In this document: piece by piece, positions 35,849 through 43,477 of the stretch
Position numbering within the stretch: position 1 is the first letter of the stretch
How the letters are laid out: the number at the start of each line of letters is the position of its first letter
Origin: Nordella sp. HKS 07
GTDB taxonomy: Bacteria; Pseudomonadota; Alphaproteobacteria; Rhizobiales; Aestuariivirgaceae
Assembly: GCF_011046735.1 (NCBI RefSeq)
Contig: NZ_CP049258.1
Span: forward strand, 4,172,001 to 4,236,000
DNA: 64,000 nt
Reading direction: 5' to 3'
Notes under the pieces: model-generated
What the model saw: the letters and a program-made list of their open reading frames with translations, nothing else
Database searches by the model: none
What the model was told of the DNA's origin: nothing
Translations under genes and position numbers: made by a program

Positions 35849-36543
35849 GCCTGCCGCTCCGCTCGGACATGCGCGCTATAGCGCCGGTCGAGCCAGCGAA
35901 GACCCAGATCGGAAATCGCCGTCATGATCAGATAGGTCAGAAGTACGACGAACATGAAGGTGAAGGGCATGCGCGTCGCCTTGCCGGCGGCATAGCCATT
36001 ATAGACGAGGTCTTCGAGGCCGATTACTGAGACAAGCGCCGTCGTCTTCATTAGGGTGAGCCAGATATTGGTGAAACTCGGCAGTGCGTGGCGTACCAGC
36101 TGCGGCCAGATGATCCGGTGGAACAAGGTGAACCGGCTCATGCCACTGGCGAGGCCGGCTTCCACTTGGCCGCGCGGAATGGCGAGCGCGGCGCCTCTGA
36201 ACGTCTCGGTCATATAGGAGCCGAAGATGAAGCCGATGGCGAGCACGCCGGCGGTAAACGCATCGAGCTCGATGTGACGCCAGAGGCCGGTGATGGCGCC
36301 CAGCTTGTTGAGCGCCATCTGGCCGCCGAAATAGAGCAGCAGCATCAAGACGAGGTCGGGCACGCCGCGGATGAGGGTCGTATAGAGTCCGGCAATCCGG
36401 CGCGCCGCGCGCGAGCCTGAGAGTTTGGCCCAGGCGCCGAGCAGTCCGAGGATGACGGCGACCGACAGCGACAGAAGGCTGAGGGCCACCGTAATCCGGA
36501 TGCCGGAGAGGACGAAAGGCGAATATGTGACCACGGCATCCAT
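35845..36543 (-). CDS. Polar amino acid-type ABC permease (HisQ type), cassette A
   Basis: A 232-residue membrane protein with TLIRGVPDLVLMLLLYFGGQ, GSYMTETFRGAALAIPRGQV and the coupling loop EAGLASGMSRFTLFHRIIWP. It forms a heterodimer with the HisM-type protein. It begins 21 bases after the frameshifted binding-protein gene. Confidence 0.9.
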   Translation of the reverse strand: MDAVVTYSPFVLSGIRITVALSLLSLSVAVILGLLGAWAKLSGSRAARRIAGLYTTLIRGVPDLVLMLLLYFGGQMALNKLGAITGLWRHIELDAFTAGVLAIGFIFGSYMTETFRGAALAIPRGQVEAGLASGMSRFTLFHRIIWPQLVRHALPSFTNIWLTLMKTTALVSVIGLEDLVYNGYAAGKATRMPFTFMFVVLLTYLIMTAISDLGLRWLDRRYSAHVRAERQA

Positions 36544-36564
36544 GGATCGAGATCGTCGCAGGAC

Positions 36565-37336
36565 TTATTCGCCGTAGATATCGTACTGGAAGTACTTCTT
36601 CATGATCGCGTCATAGGTGCCGTCGGCACGGAGCTCGGCGATCGCCTTGTTGAACTCGTCGCGCAGCGCCGAGTCTTCCTTGCGCATGCCGATGCCGACG
36701 CCTTCGCCGAAGCATTCGCGGTCAGTGAATATCTCGGAAACGAATTCCATGTCCTTGCCGCGTTCGGTCTTGAGCAGGCCGAAATCGACCCCAATGGAGT
36801 CGGAGAGGATGGCGTCGACGCGGCCCGACCTCGAGGTCGAGATAGAGCGAGTCCGCCGTCTCATAGACGCGCACCGTTGCCTGGGGGAATGCCTTTTCGA
36901 GATAGCATTGGGTGACGCCCGGAATGGTGCCGATCACCTTACCGCCGAGCGCCTTGTCGGCGGTGTCGAGCTTGGTGCCCTTGCGCGACACGAAGACGCC
37001 GCCGGTGTGGTAATATTTGTTGGTGAAATCGATCTTCTTCTTTCTTTCTTCGGTGATCGCCATCGACGCGAAGATGCCATCAAATTTGTTGGCGAGCAGA
37101 CCGGGGATCATGCCGTCCCAATCCTGCGCCTGGAACTCGCATGTGCGCTTGATCTTCGCACACAGCGCCATGCCGAGATCGATCTCGAAGCCCACGAGCG
37201 ACCCGTCCGCAGCGCGCTCATTAAAGGGCGGATAGGCGCCTTCGGTGGCAAAGCGAATAGTTTCATCCGCTTGCACGGAGCTTACGCCCGCCATCAGCAT
37301 GATGGCGCTCGCCAGCATGAGCATGTGTTTCTTCAT
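36565..37336 (-). pseudogene. Amino acid-type substrate-binding protein of cassette A, frameshifted
   Basis: It starts at ATG 37336 with a signal peptide (about 1-23, ending VQA-DETI). The SBP_bac_3 fold follows: IRFATEGAYPPFNERAADG, LVGFEIDLGMALCAKI, WDGMIPGLLANKFDGIFASM. After ETADSLYLDLE the frame is lost. The rest (SGRVDAILSDSIGVDFGLL ... KKYFQYDIYGE) continues in the next frame to TAA at 36565. Removing one C at 36829-36830 joins both parts into a 256-residue protein of normal length. The total of 772 bases is one more than a multiple of three. It is either a true inactivating insertion or a sequencing error. Confidence 0.87.
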
Positions 37337-37365
37337 CGTCCGTCTCCTCCGTTATTAGTTCAGCT

Positions 37366-38175
37366 TCAATGCCGCGCCCGCGCCAGGAAGCGCTCGAAAT
37401 GGGGCGAGGTGGGATTTGTCATCACGCTTTCGGGAGTGCCTTGCTCCTCGATCTCACCTTCGCGCAGGAAGACGACTCGGTTGGACGCCTCCCGGGCGAA
37501 AGCGATCTCATGCGTGACGACGATCATCGTGCGGCCTTCTTCGGCGAGCGCCCGGATGATGTTCAGGACCTCGCCGACGAGCTCTGGATCGAGCGCCGAG
37601 GTCGGCTCGTCGAACAGCATGATCTCGGGCTCCATGGCGAGCGCGCGGGCAATGGCGCCGCGTTGCTGCTGTCCGCCCGACAGGAAAGCCGGATAATAGG
37701 TCTTGCGGTCATTGAGCCCGACCTTGGCGAGAAGCGCCTCGGCCCGTTCGATGGCTTCCTTGCGGCCGAGGCCCAGGACATGGATGGGCCCCTCGATGAC
37801 ATTCTCGAGCAGTGTCATATGGGACCACAGGTTGAAGCTCTGGAAGACCATGGCCAGTCGGGCGCGCATCGCTTCGATCTGCCTGCGGTCCGCCGGCTCC
37901 TGCTGGCCAGTGGATGACGCCCTTGTCCGGATCGTCTCGCCGTTGAGGGCGATGGTGCCCTGGCTTGGCGTTTCGAGGAAGTTGATGCAGCGCAGGAAGG
38001 TGCTCTTGCCCGAGCCGCTGGCGCCCAGAATGGCGATGACGTCGTGCTGATGGGCATCGAGCGAGACGCCCTTGAGGACCTCAAGCGCTCCGAAGGATTT
38101 GTGCAGGTCTCGGATCTCGAGTTTGGCCCGACCTTGCCCCGGTTCCGTCTGGTTGTGATCGAACACGTCCCGCAT
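37366..38175 (-). CDS. Polar amino acid-type ABC ATPase (HisP type), cassette A
   Basis: A 269-residue ATPase with Walker A GASGSGKST, a Q-loop in MVFQSFNLWSHMTLLENV, signature LSGGQQQRGAIARALA, Walker B IMLFDEPTSALDPE and the switch VVTHEIAFAREAS. ATG 38175 is used; a GTG at 38184 is possible and neither has a well-spaced ribosome site. It is first in the ABC part of the cassette A operon and divergent from the RidA gene. Confidence 0.9.
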   Translation of the reverse strand: MRDVFDHNQTEPGQGRAKLEIRDLHKSFGALEVLKGVSLDAHQHDVIAILGASGSGKSTFLRCINFLETPSQGTIALNGETIRTRASSTGQQEPADRRQIEAMRARLAMVFQSFNLWSHMTLLENVIEGPIHVLGLGRKEAIERAEALLAKVGLNDRKTYYPAFLSGGQQQRGAIARALAMEPEIMLFDEPTSALDPELVGEVLNIIRALAEEGRTMIVVTHEIAFAREASNRVVFLREGEIEEQGTPESVMTNPTSPHFERFLARARH

Positions 38176-38323
38176 GCCTTCCACGTAAAGTCGGGAGTAT
38201 GCTCGGCCGGGACGGGGCGCCGGTCGTTCGCAAAACCGTCAACTGAAGTTTCCTCAAATGAGAGCTTTCCGGGGACCGGCCTGAGAGACTGTGCGGCCAT
38301 CAATCACGCGAAGAGGAGCGATC

Positions 38324-38698
38324 ATGGTCAAGCACGTCATTTCGGGTCCGGGCATGGAGGGGCTGCCTCTATCGGAAGCGGTCCGCGCCGGCGATTTCAT
38401 CTTCATCTCCGGCATGGTCGGCTTTGGTCCAGATGGCCGGATCGTCGAGGGCGGTGTCGCCGCCGAGACCGACCGCATCATGGCCGATGCCGCTGATCTC
38501 CTGAAACGTGCCGGCGCTTCGCTGGCCGACATTGTCAAGGTAAGCATCTGCCTGACGGACGCCAATGACTTCGCCGCCTTCAACGAAGCATACGCCAGGT
38601 ACTTCCGCAAGGATCCGCCGGCGCGTGTCAGCCTGGTGGCCGACCTCACCATCGATGCGCGTGTGGAAATGGATTTCGTCGCCTATACTGGAAAATAA
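38324..38698 (+). CDS. RidA-family enamine/imine deaminase, cassette A
   Basis: A 124-residue YjgF/YER057c/UK114 protein. It has EGLPLSEAVRAGDFIFISG at the N-terminus, the GGVAAET block, the conserved Arg in DPPARVSLV (about 101) and ARVEMDFVAY near the end. RidA proteins hydrolyse reactive 2-aminoacrylate-type enamines or imines made by PLP enzymes, which suits the class V enzyme in this cassette. AGAGGAG at 38311-38317 sets the start. Its stop overlaps the start of the M20 gene by one base. The cassette B protein at 61079 aligns to it without gaps in the core. Confidence 0.9.
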   Translation: MVKHVISGPGMEGLPLSEAVRAGDFIFISGMVGFGPDGRIVEGGVAAETDRIMADAADLLKRAGASLADIVKVSICLTDANDFAAFNEAYARYFRKDPPARVSLVADLTIDARVEMDFVAYTGK

Positions 38699-39945
38699 TG
38701 GAGGAAAAAGGCGGCGCGATCATGCGGGATGAGACGGCTTTTGCGGATCTGTTCGCCGATTTGCGCAGCCTCGCCACCTATGGCGGCGAAACGGGAGGCG
38801 GGGTCAGCCGCACCGCTTTCTCAAAGTCGTTCAATGAGGCGCAAGTCTGGCTGGCCGTCAGGATGACCGAGGCCGGACTCCAAGTACACATCGACGCGGC
38901 CGGCAATCTCATCGGCCGCTACGGGCCGCCGGGACCCGCCATTATCTGCGCCTCCCATATCGACAGCGTCCCACATGGCGGCCGTTTCGATGGCGCCTTG
39001 GGCGTTCTCTCGGGTCTCGCCGCATTCCGCGCGCTCAAGACCGAAGGGCACTCATTCGCCCGCGCGCTGGAGATCATCGCCTTCGCCGACGAGGAGGGCG
39101 AGTATTTCAGTCTCTTCGGCTCGCGCGCCATGCTGGGGCTGGTCCATGCCCAGGAGGTCGCAGCCGCGTGCGGCACGCGGGGGATATTCATGGCGGACGC
39201 GATGCGCGAAGGCGGCCTCGATGCTGCCAAGATCAGCGCCGCGCGCCGCCCCGCGTCGGACTTCCACGCCTATCTCGAGCTTCACATCGAGCAGGGGCCG
39301 GTTCTCGAAGAACGTGGCTTCGATCTCGGCATCGTCGAGAATATCGTCGGCATCGAGACGCTTGAAGTAACATTCAACGGAAGGCCCGATCATTCCGGCA
39401 CCACGCCGATGCGCAAGCGCAAGGATGCCATGCGGGCGGCCGTCGCCTATTGCCAGCGCTGCTACGATGAGGCCGACAAGGATGAGGCTTTGCGACTCAA
39501 CTTCGACGACTGGTCGATGACACCGCAGGCGCTGAATGTGGTGGCCGAGCGCGTGAGATTCAGGCAGGAGATCCGGCATCCCGACGCGGCTGCATTGACG
39601 GAGTTCGTCGTAACGGCGGAGCGCATCGCCGCCGAGGCGGCTCAGAACTCAAATGCGACGGCGCAGTTGCGGGTGCTCGCGCGCGACGAGCCTGCGATTC
39701 TGGATGCGAGCATGAGGGCACTGCTGAGGCATTCAGCGGCGGCGCGCGGCGTGAGGTTCCTCGACATGCCATCGGGCGCCGGACATGACGCGCAGCTCTT
39801 TGCGTCGATTTGCCCCACGGGTATGCTGTTTGTACCAAGTATCGACGGCCGCAGCCATTGTCCGGAAGAAATGTCGTCGCCGGAAGCGATCCGAACTGCC
39901 GTAACGGTGCTCTGCGATGCACTGAGAGCGCTCACCTCGGAATAG
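38698..39945 (+). CDS. M20-family amidohydrolase (hydantoinase/carbamoylase type), cassette A
   Basis: A 415-residue zinc hydrolase. It has ASHIDSVPHGGRFDGALGVL with the His and Asp ligands, ADEEGEYF with the bridging Glu, LHIEQGPVLEE, a lid domain (about 210-325) with GRPDHSGTTPMRKRKDA, and PSGAGHDAQ. This is the N-carbamoyl-L-amino acid hydrolase / allantoate amidohydrolase branch, which cleaves carbamoyl or ureido groups and releases an amino acid. Translation is coupled to RidA (TAATG). A later in-frame ATG at 38722 is an alternative start. It is the second deacylating enzyme of the cassette. Confidence 0.88.
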   Translation: MEEKGGAIMRDETAFADLFADLRSLATYGGETGGGVSRTAFSKSFNEAQVWLAVRMTEAGLQVHIDAAGNLIGRYGPPGPAIICASHIDSVPHGGRFDGALGVLSGLAAFRALKTEGHSFARALEIIAFADEEGEYFSLFGSRAMLGLVHAQEVAAACGTRGIFMADAMREGGLDAAKISAARRPASDFHAYLELHIEQGPVLEERGFDLGIVENIVGIETLEVTFNGRPDHSGTTPMRKRKDAMRAAVAYCQRCYDEADKDEALRLNFDDWSMTPQALNVVAERVRFRQEIRHPDAAALTEFVVTAERIAAEAAQNSNATAQLRVLARDEPAILDASMRALLRHSAAARGVRFLDMPSGAGHDAQLFASICPTGMLFVPSIDGRSHCPEEMSSPEAIRTAVTVLCDALRALTSE

Positions 39946-39964
39946 AATTATTCCAATTCGAATT
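39939..39964. promoter_or_regulatory. AT-rich palindromes ahead of the cupredoxin/FTR1 genes
   Basis: GGAATA-GAAT-TATTCC (39939-39954) is a perfect 6-bp inverted repeat across the M20 stop codon. It is followed at once by the self-complementary AATTCGAATT (39955-39964). Such AT-rich dyads are typical of iron-regulator sites (Fur, Irr or RirA class) and the next genes are for iron uptake, but the match to a known box is not exact. Confidence 0.35.
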
Positions 39965-40105
39965 TACAGACGTATACGGATTAAATTTCAGTCATGGAGC
40001 CGACTGCTTCTCGACCTGCGCCGAATAGCCGAGTAGCGTGCTCGGACATCTCGAGCGGGAGTCGTTCTCGCGCCCCATCGGGGAATGGTGGAAGGAAATC
40101 CGACG

Positions 40106-40462
40106 ATGCCGTATCTTCGCCGTGCCCTTTGGCGCGCGCTCCCTCTTTCGATGCTCGTTCTCTCGATCGCCCCTCTGGCTTCTCCATCCGTGCGTGCGGA
40201 TGATCCTTATGAGATCATCCTCAAAGGCAAGGCGTTCTCACCGGACCAGCTCAAGGTTCATGCCGGCAAGACCTTCTTCATCAGGATCAAGAATGAGAAT
40301 GATGCGCCCGCCGAATTCGAATCGAAGGATCTCAAGATCGAGAAGATCGTGACCGGCCACTCGGATATCCTGGCCCGCGTGAAGGCGCTGAAACCCGGCA
40401 CCTATGTGTTCTTCGATGATTATCATGCCGATGAGACGCGTGGCATCATCACCGCCGAATAG
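40106..40462 (+). CDS. Periplasmic cupredoxin-like protein of the iron-uptake pair
   Basis: A 118-residue protein with a signal peptide (about 1-31, ending SVRA-DDPY). A small cupredoxin-type beta domain follows: EIILKGKAFSPDQLKVHAGK, FFIRIKNENDAPAEFESKDL, and PGTYVFFDDYHADETRGII. The EFES and DYHADE segments could supply metal ligands, but a classical Cys-containing type 1 copper site is missing. It resembles the FtrB-type partner of FTR1 permeases, which handles ferrous/ferric iron at the membrane. ATG 40106 with GGAAGG at 40090-40095 is preferred. The FTR1 gene follows after nine bases. Confidence 0.82.
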   Translation: MPYLRRALWRALPLSMLVLSIAPLASPSVRADDPYEIILKGKAFSPDQLKVHAGKTFFIRIKNENDAPAEFESKDLKIEKIVTGHSDILARVKALKPGTYVFFDDYHADETRGIITAE

Positions 40463-40471
40463 AACAGATTT

Positions 40472-41296
40472 ATGCTCGCTGCACTCATCATCGTGTTCCG
40501 CGAGGTCGTCGAAGCGGGCCTCGTCGTCGGCATCGTTCTCGCCGCCACCCGATCGGTCGGCGGCAGTAGACTGTGGACGGCATTTGGCGTCGCCGGCGGT
40601 GTGCTGGGCAGCTGCCTCGTTGCCATATTTGCCGGTGCCATCGCCAATGCTTTTTCCGGTGCTGGCCAGGAACTCTTCAATGCCGCGATCTTGAGTGTCG
40701 CGGTCGTTATGCTCACCTGGCACAATGTATGGATGGCGAGCCACGGCCGCGATCTGGCGAACGAGCTCAGGGCGGCAGGCGAGGCCGTGGCGCGCGGGCG
40801 GAAATCGCTCCTCGCCTTGGCGCTGGTGGTCGGGATTGCGGTACTGCGTGAGGGGGCCGAGATCGTTCTCTTCCTCTATGGCGTTGTCATCACCGATGGC
40901 GGCTCCGGCATCGCGCTCTTACTGGGCGGCTTTGCGGGACTTGCCCTCGGTGTCGGCCTCTCGGCTGTGACCTATCTGGGCCTCTTGCGCATACCGGCGC
41001 GCCATCTGTTCACGAGCGTGATGATCGCCTTCCTGGCCGCAGGCCTTGCGGCGCAGGCCACCTTCTTCCTCGAGCAGGCCGGCCTCGTCGAATTTCTGGG
41101 AGATGCGGTCTGGGATACATCGGCCATACTCTCGGAGAAGAGCCTCCTGGGCCGTGTCCTGCACACGCTCATCGGCTATAGCGACCAGCCGAGCCTTCTG
41201 CAGCTTCTCGTCTATCTCGGCACATTGTTGGCGATTTATCTGCTCACCCGGGCTTTCTCCCCCTCGCAGCGGACACAGATGGCGAGGTCGAATTAA
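40472..41296 (+). CDS. FTR1-family high-affinity iron permease
   Basis: A 274-residue protein with seven hydrophobic segments and two REXXE iron-transport motifs: REVVE (10-14) and REGAE (126-130). Members carry iron across the inner membrane together with a periplasmic partner (EfeO-, P19- or cupredoxin-type) and sometimes a ferredoxin-like membrane protein. Here only the cupredoxin partner is present. It is followed directly by the palindromic repeat at 41297 and then by the IS110 element, so any downstream gene of the operon may have been separated. Confidence 0.9.
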   Translation: MLAALIIVFREVVEAGLVVGIVLAATRSVGGSRLWTAFGVAGGVLGSCLVAIFAGAIANAFSGAGQELFNAAILSVAVVMLTWHNVWMASHGRDLANELRAAGEAVARGRKSLLALALVVGIAVLREGAEIVLFLYGVVITDGGSGIALLLGGFAGLALGVGLSAVTYLGLLRIPARHLFTSVMIAFLAAGLAAQATFFLEQAGLVEFLGDAVWDTSAILSEKSLLGRVLHTLIGYSDQPSLLQLLVYLGTLLAIYLLTRAFSPSQRTQMARSN

Positions 41297-41392
41297 AGCA
41301 TGATCCGGAAAAGTGCGAAGCGGTTTTCCGAAAAGATCATGCCCAAACAAGAAGGCAAAGCGTGATGGCGAATCGCACTAGCCATCACGCTT
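41297..41392. repeat. Two-hairpin intergenic palindrome after the FTR1 gene
   Basis: The first hairpin pairs GCATGATC (41300-41307) with GATCATGC (41335-41342), enclosing CGGAAAA and TTTTCCG around a short loop. The second has a perfect 12-bp stem, AAGCGTGATGGC (41358-41369) and GCCATCACGCTT (41381-41392). The layout is like dispersed palindromic repeats common in rhizobial genomes (from memory). It can serve as terminator for the iron genes. A degraded copy of the first hairpin is at about 31650-31700. Confidence 0.75.
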
Positions 41393-41430
41393 GTCTTATG
41401 ACTTTCTGTGCCCGATGGGCGACAAAGGAA

Positions 41431-41572
41431 CCGCTGGGAGGGAGGTAACGCTCCCTCCTCAGCGGCGAGGGTCGGATCGTCATCACGCAGACCGTTCGAC
41501 GGGTCGAGTTAAAGTTTGATCGGCCCTCGTCTTTTCCATTGGCCTGAACGGATACGCGCAGTGAAGCTGCGC
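41431..41572 (+). ncRNA. Candidate IS110 bridge (guide) RNA region
   Basis: Upstream of the transposase lie three hairpins. A strong 14-bp stem with one bulge runs 41431-41465 (CCGCTG/CAGCGG closing, loop GTAACG). A GACC/GGTC stem-loop spans 41490-41505. A 6-bp stem GCGCAG/CTGCGC with loop TGAAG spans 41556-41572. IS110 elements encode a bridge RNA with two binding loops in this position. The guide sequences cannot be fixed without the target and donor ends. Confidence 0.4.
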
Positions 41573-41596
41573 ATGACAAGCAGAGGCACGGAAAAG

Positions 41597-42532
41597 ATGA
41601 CAGACCATACCATCGGCATCGACATCTCGAAAGACCATCTCGACGCTCACCGGTTGATCGACGGCAAAAGCCGCCGTTTCGTCAACGACAGGAGCGGTCA
41701 CAAAGCCCTCATCGCCTGGATCGGCTGTGATGCCGTGCGCATCGTCTATGAGCCGACCGGCCCCTATCACCGCAAGTTGGAACAGGCTCTGGCGGCGGCT
41801 GATCTGCCGCTCGTGAAGGTCAATCCGCGCCAGGCGCGCCGCTTCTTCGAGGGCGCCGGCCAGCTCGCCAAAACTGACCGGCTGGACGCCGCTATGTTGG
41901 CCACAATGGGATCGCTGCTGGCGATCGCACCGCGCCTGGCGCGCAGCCCGCTGCTCCACGAACTTAAGGATCTCCACATGGCCCGAACGGCCTTGGTGAA
42001 GGACAGGACCGCCGCGAAGAATAGAGCCAAGAGCCTTTCCATGCCTTTGCTCAAGCGCCACAATGGCGAGCGCCTCACGCAGATCGAGCGGCAGATGGAG
42101 GCCATCGAAGCTGAAATCATGCACCGCATCAAGGCCGACCCTGATCTGGCGCGCAGCTTCGCCATTCTCACCTCAATCCCGGGGGTCTCGGATATCACCG
42201 CCTTCCTCCTGATTATTGACATGCCCGAACTCGGTCGGCTCGAAGCCACAGAAGCTGCCGCCCTTGCAGGCCTCGCCCCCATCACACGCCAATCCGGCAC
42301 GTGGCGCGGCCGCGCCTCCATTCGCGGCGGACGCGCCAATCTCCGTCAGGCCCTCTACATGCCGGCCCTCGTCGCAAGCCGCTTCAATCCCGATCTCAGC
42401 GCCAAATACCAACAACTACTAACCGCCGGGAAACCACCAAAAGTCGCCCTAACCGCGCTCATGCGGAAACTCATCGTCCTCGCCAACGCTCTGCTCAAAG
42501 CCAACCGAAAATGGACCTCTAAGCCTGCTTGA
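41597..42532 (+). CDS. IS110-family transposase (DEDD recombinase)
   Basis: A 311-residue protein. The N-terminal RuvC-like DEDD domain has GIDISKDHLDAH (first Asp), IVYEPTGPYH (Glu) and KTDRLDAAML (Asp pair). A coiled middle section (about 145-185) follows. The C-terminal transposase_20 domain has LTSIPGVSDITAFLLI, then LAGLAPITRQSGTWRGR, with the catalytic-Ser region of the family. It appears full length and intact. ATG 41597 starts the DEDD domain; upstream in-frame sequence overlaps the structured RNA region and is not counted. It cuts and joins DNA guided by a bridge RNA. Confidence 0.92.
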   Translation: MTDHTIGIDISKDHLDAHRLIDGKSRRFVNDRSGHKALIAWIGCDAVRIVYEPTGPYHRKLEQALAAADLPLVKVNPRQARRFFEGAGQLAKTDRLDAAMLATMGSLLAIAPRLARSPLLHELKDLHMARTALVKDRTAAKNRAKSLSMPLLKRHNGERLTQIERQMEAIEAEIMHRIKADPDLARSFAILTSIPGVSDITAFLLIIDMPELGRLEATEAAALAGLAPITRQSGTWRGRASIRGGRANLRQALYMPALVASRFNPDLSAKYQQLLTAGKPPKVALTALMRKLIVLANALLKANRKWTSKPA

Positions 42533-42546
42533 CCAAAACGGATACT

Positions 42547-43359
42547 TTAGGCCATGCCGGCCTTGCCGATCCGGATCGGCGCCGTGCCCAGCTTGTCCGA
42601 AAGCTCGCGCGCCGAGGTGGTCAGTGTATCGCGATAGCGCTCGTAATTGCGGGTGGCATCGCCACGCGGCGCGATCAGGCACAAAGTGGCGACGCAGACG
42701 CTTCCGCGCTGGTGGATCGGGGCGGCGAAGCAGTGGGTGAAGTTGTCGGCGACCGAGTCGAAGGAGAAGAACTGCGACGCGCGCGCCTCGGCGACATCGG
42801 CGAGGAACGTCTCCGGCGCGAGCCGGGACTTGTTTGGCAGGATGAAATCCTGCGGCGGAATGAAATTGAGGATTTCCTCATCGCTCATATGCGCGACGAG
42901 CAGGCGGCCGGAAGCGGTCCAGGGAATGGGTGTGCGCTCGCCGACATCGGAGCTGATGCGGAAGGGGCGCATCCCCTCGCACATCATGGCGACGGTATAT
43001 TTGTTGCCGTCGAGCATGCAGAGCTGTGACGTCTCATGCGTCAGCTGCGCCAGATGGTCGAGATAGGCCTTGCATTCGCGCGTGAGATCGAACTGCGTTT
43101 GATAGGCGAGGCCGAGAAAATAGAGCTTGCGGCCGAGAAACACGCGGCCTTCCTTGTCGGCATATTCGAGCATGCCGGAATTCACCAGGAGATCGACAAG
43201 CTCATAGGTCGTCGATTTCGGCGCCGCGATGTCGACGGCGATCTCATTCGGCCGCGCCGGTCGCCGCCGCTTGCGCAGGTAATCGAGGATTTCGACGGCG
43301 CGGTCGAGCCCGCGCATCCGCCGGCCATTTTCGATGTCCCTCACCGTCTCCACGGTCAT
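42547..43359 (-). CDS. IclR-family transcriptional regulator
   Basis: A 270-residue protein. Its N-terminal winged helix has LDRAVEILDYLRKRRRPARP, EIAVDIAAPKSTTYELVDLL and the wing GRVFLGRKLYFLG. The C-terminal effector domain has MLDGNKYTVAMMCEGMRPFR, PWTASGRLLVAHMS and FAAPIHQRGSVCVATLCLI. It is divergent from the sugar importer at 43478-48142 and very likely controls it. ATG 43359 with GTGGAG six bases upstream is preferred over GTG 43371. The IS110 element lies 14 bases from its stop, and the C-terminus is not visibly damaged. Confidence 0.9.
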   Translation of the reverse strand: MTVETVRDIENGRRMRGLDRAVEILDYLRKRRRPARPNEIAVDIAAPKSTTYELVDLLVNSGMLEYADKEGRVFLGRKLYFLGLAYQTQFDLTRECKAYLDHLAQLTHETSQLCMLDGNKYTVAMMCEGMRPFRISSDVGERTPIPWTASGRLLVAHMSDEEILNFIPPQDFILPNKSRLAPETFLADVAEARASQFFSFDSVADNFTHCFAAPIHQRGSVCVATLCLIAPRGDATRNYERYRDTLTTSARELSDKLGTAPIRIGKAGMA

Positions 43360-43421
43360 GGCGTTCTCCACCCCTATTAAGGTCCTATTGCCGGCCCACT
43401 AGGACGGCGATAGCATCGCCC

Positions 43422-43457
43422 TTCCATTATAGCGATAGCTATTCCACTATAATGGAA
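43422..43457. promoter_or_regulatory. Candidate IclR operator, perfect 11-base inverted repeat
   Basis: TTCCATTATAG (43422-43432) and CTATAATGGAA (43447-43457) are exact inverted copies 14 bases apart. The spacer contains another self-complementary ATAGCTAT and a third TTCCA half site. The site lies between the IclR gene and the binding-protein gene. TTCCA/TGGAA arms suit IclR-family operators. Confidence 0.6.
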
Positions 43458-43477
43458 TAATCCCTGGGAGGAAGACA

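Larger units (their letters stand above)
41393..42546 (+). mobile_element. IS110-family insertion element (borders approximate)
   Basis: The transposase gene at 41597-42532 is preceded by about 200 structured non-coding bases and followed by only 14 bases before the IclR stop codon. A long left and short right non-coding end is the layout of the IS110 subgroup. There are no terminal inverted repeats or obvious target duplications, as expected. The left border is placed after the palindrome ending at 41392 by inference; exact ends need an empty site or another copy. Confidence 0.65.

Noticed and set aside
32000-39945. Ectoine breakdown cluster (eut/doe)
   Set aside because: The AstE-like deacylase and His-type importer fit, but ectoine hydrolase DoeA/EutD, EutB and EutC are all missing.
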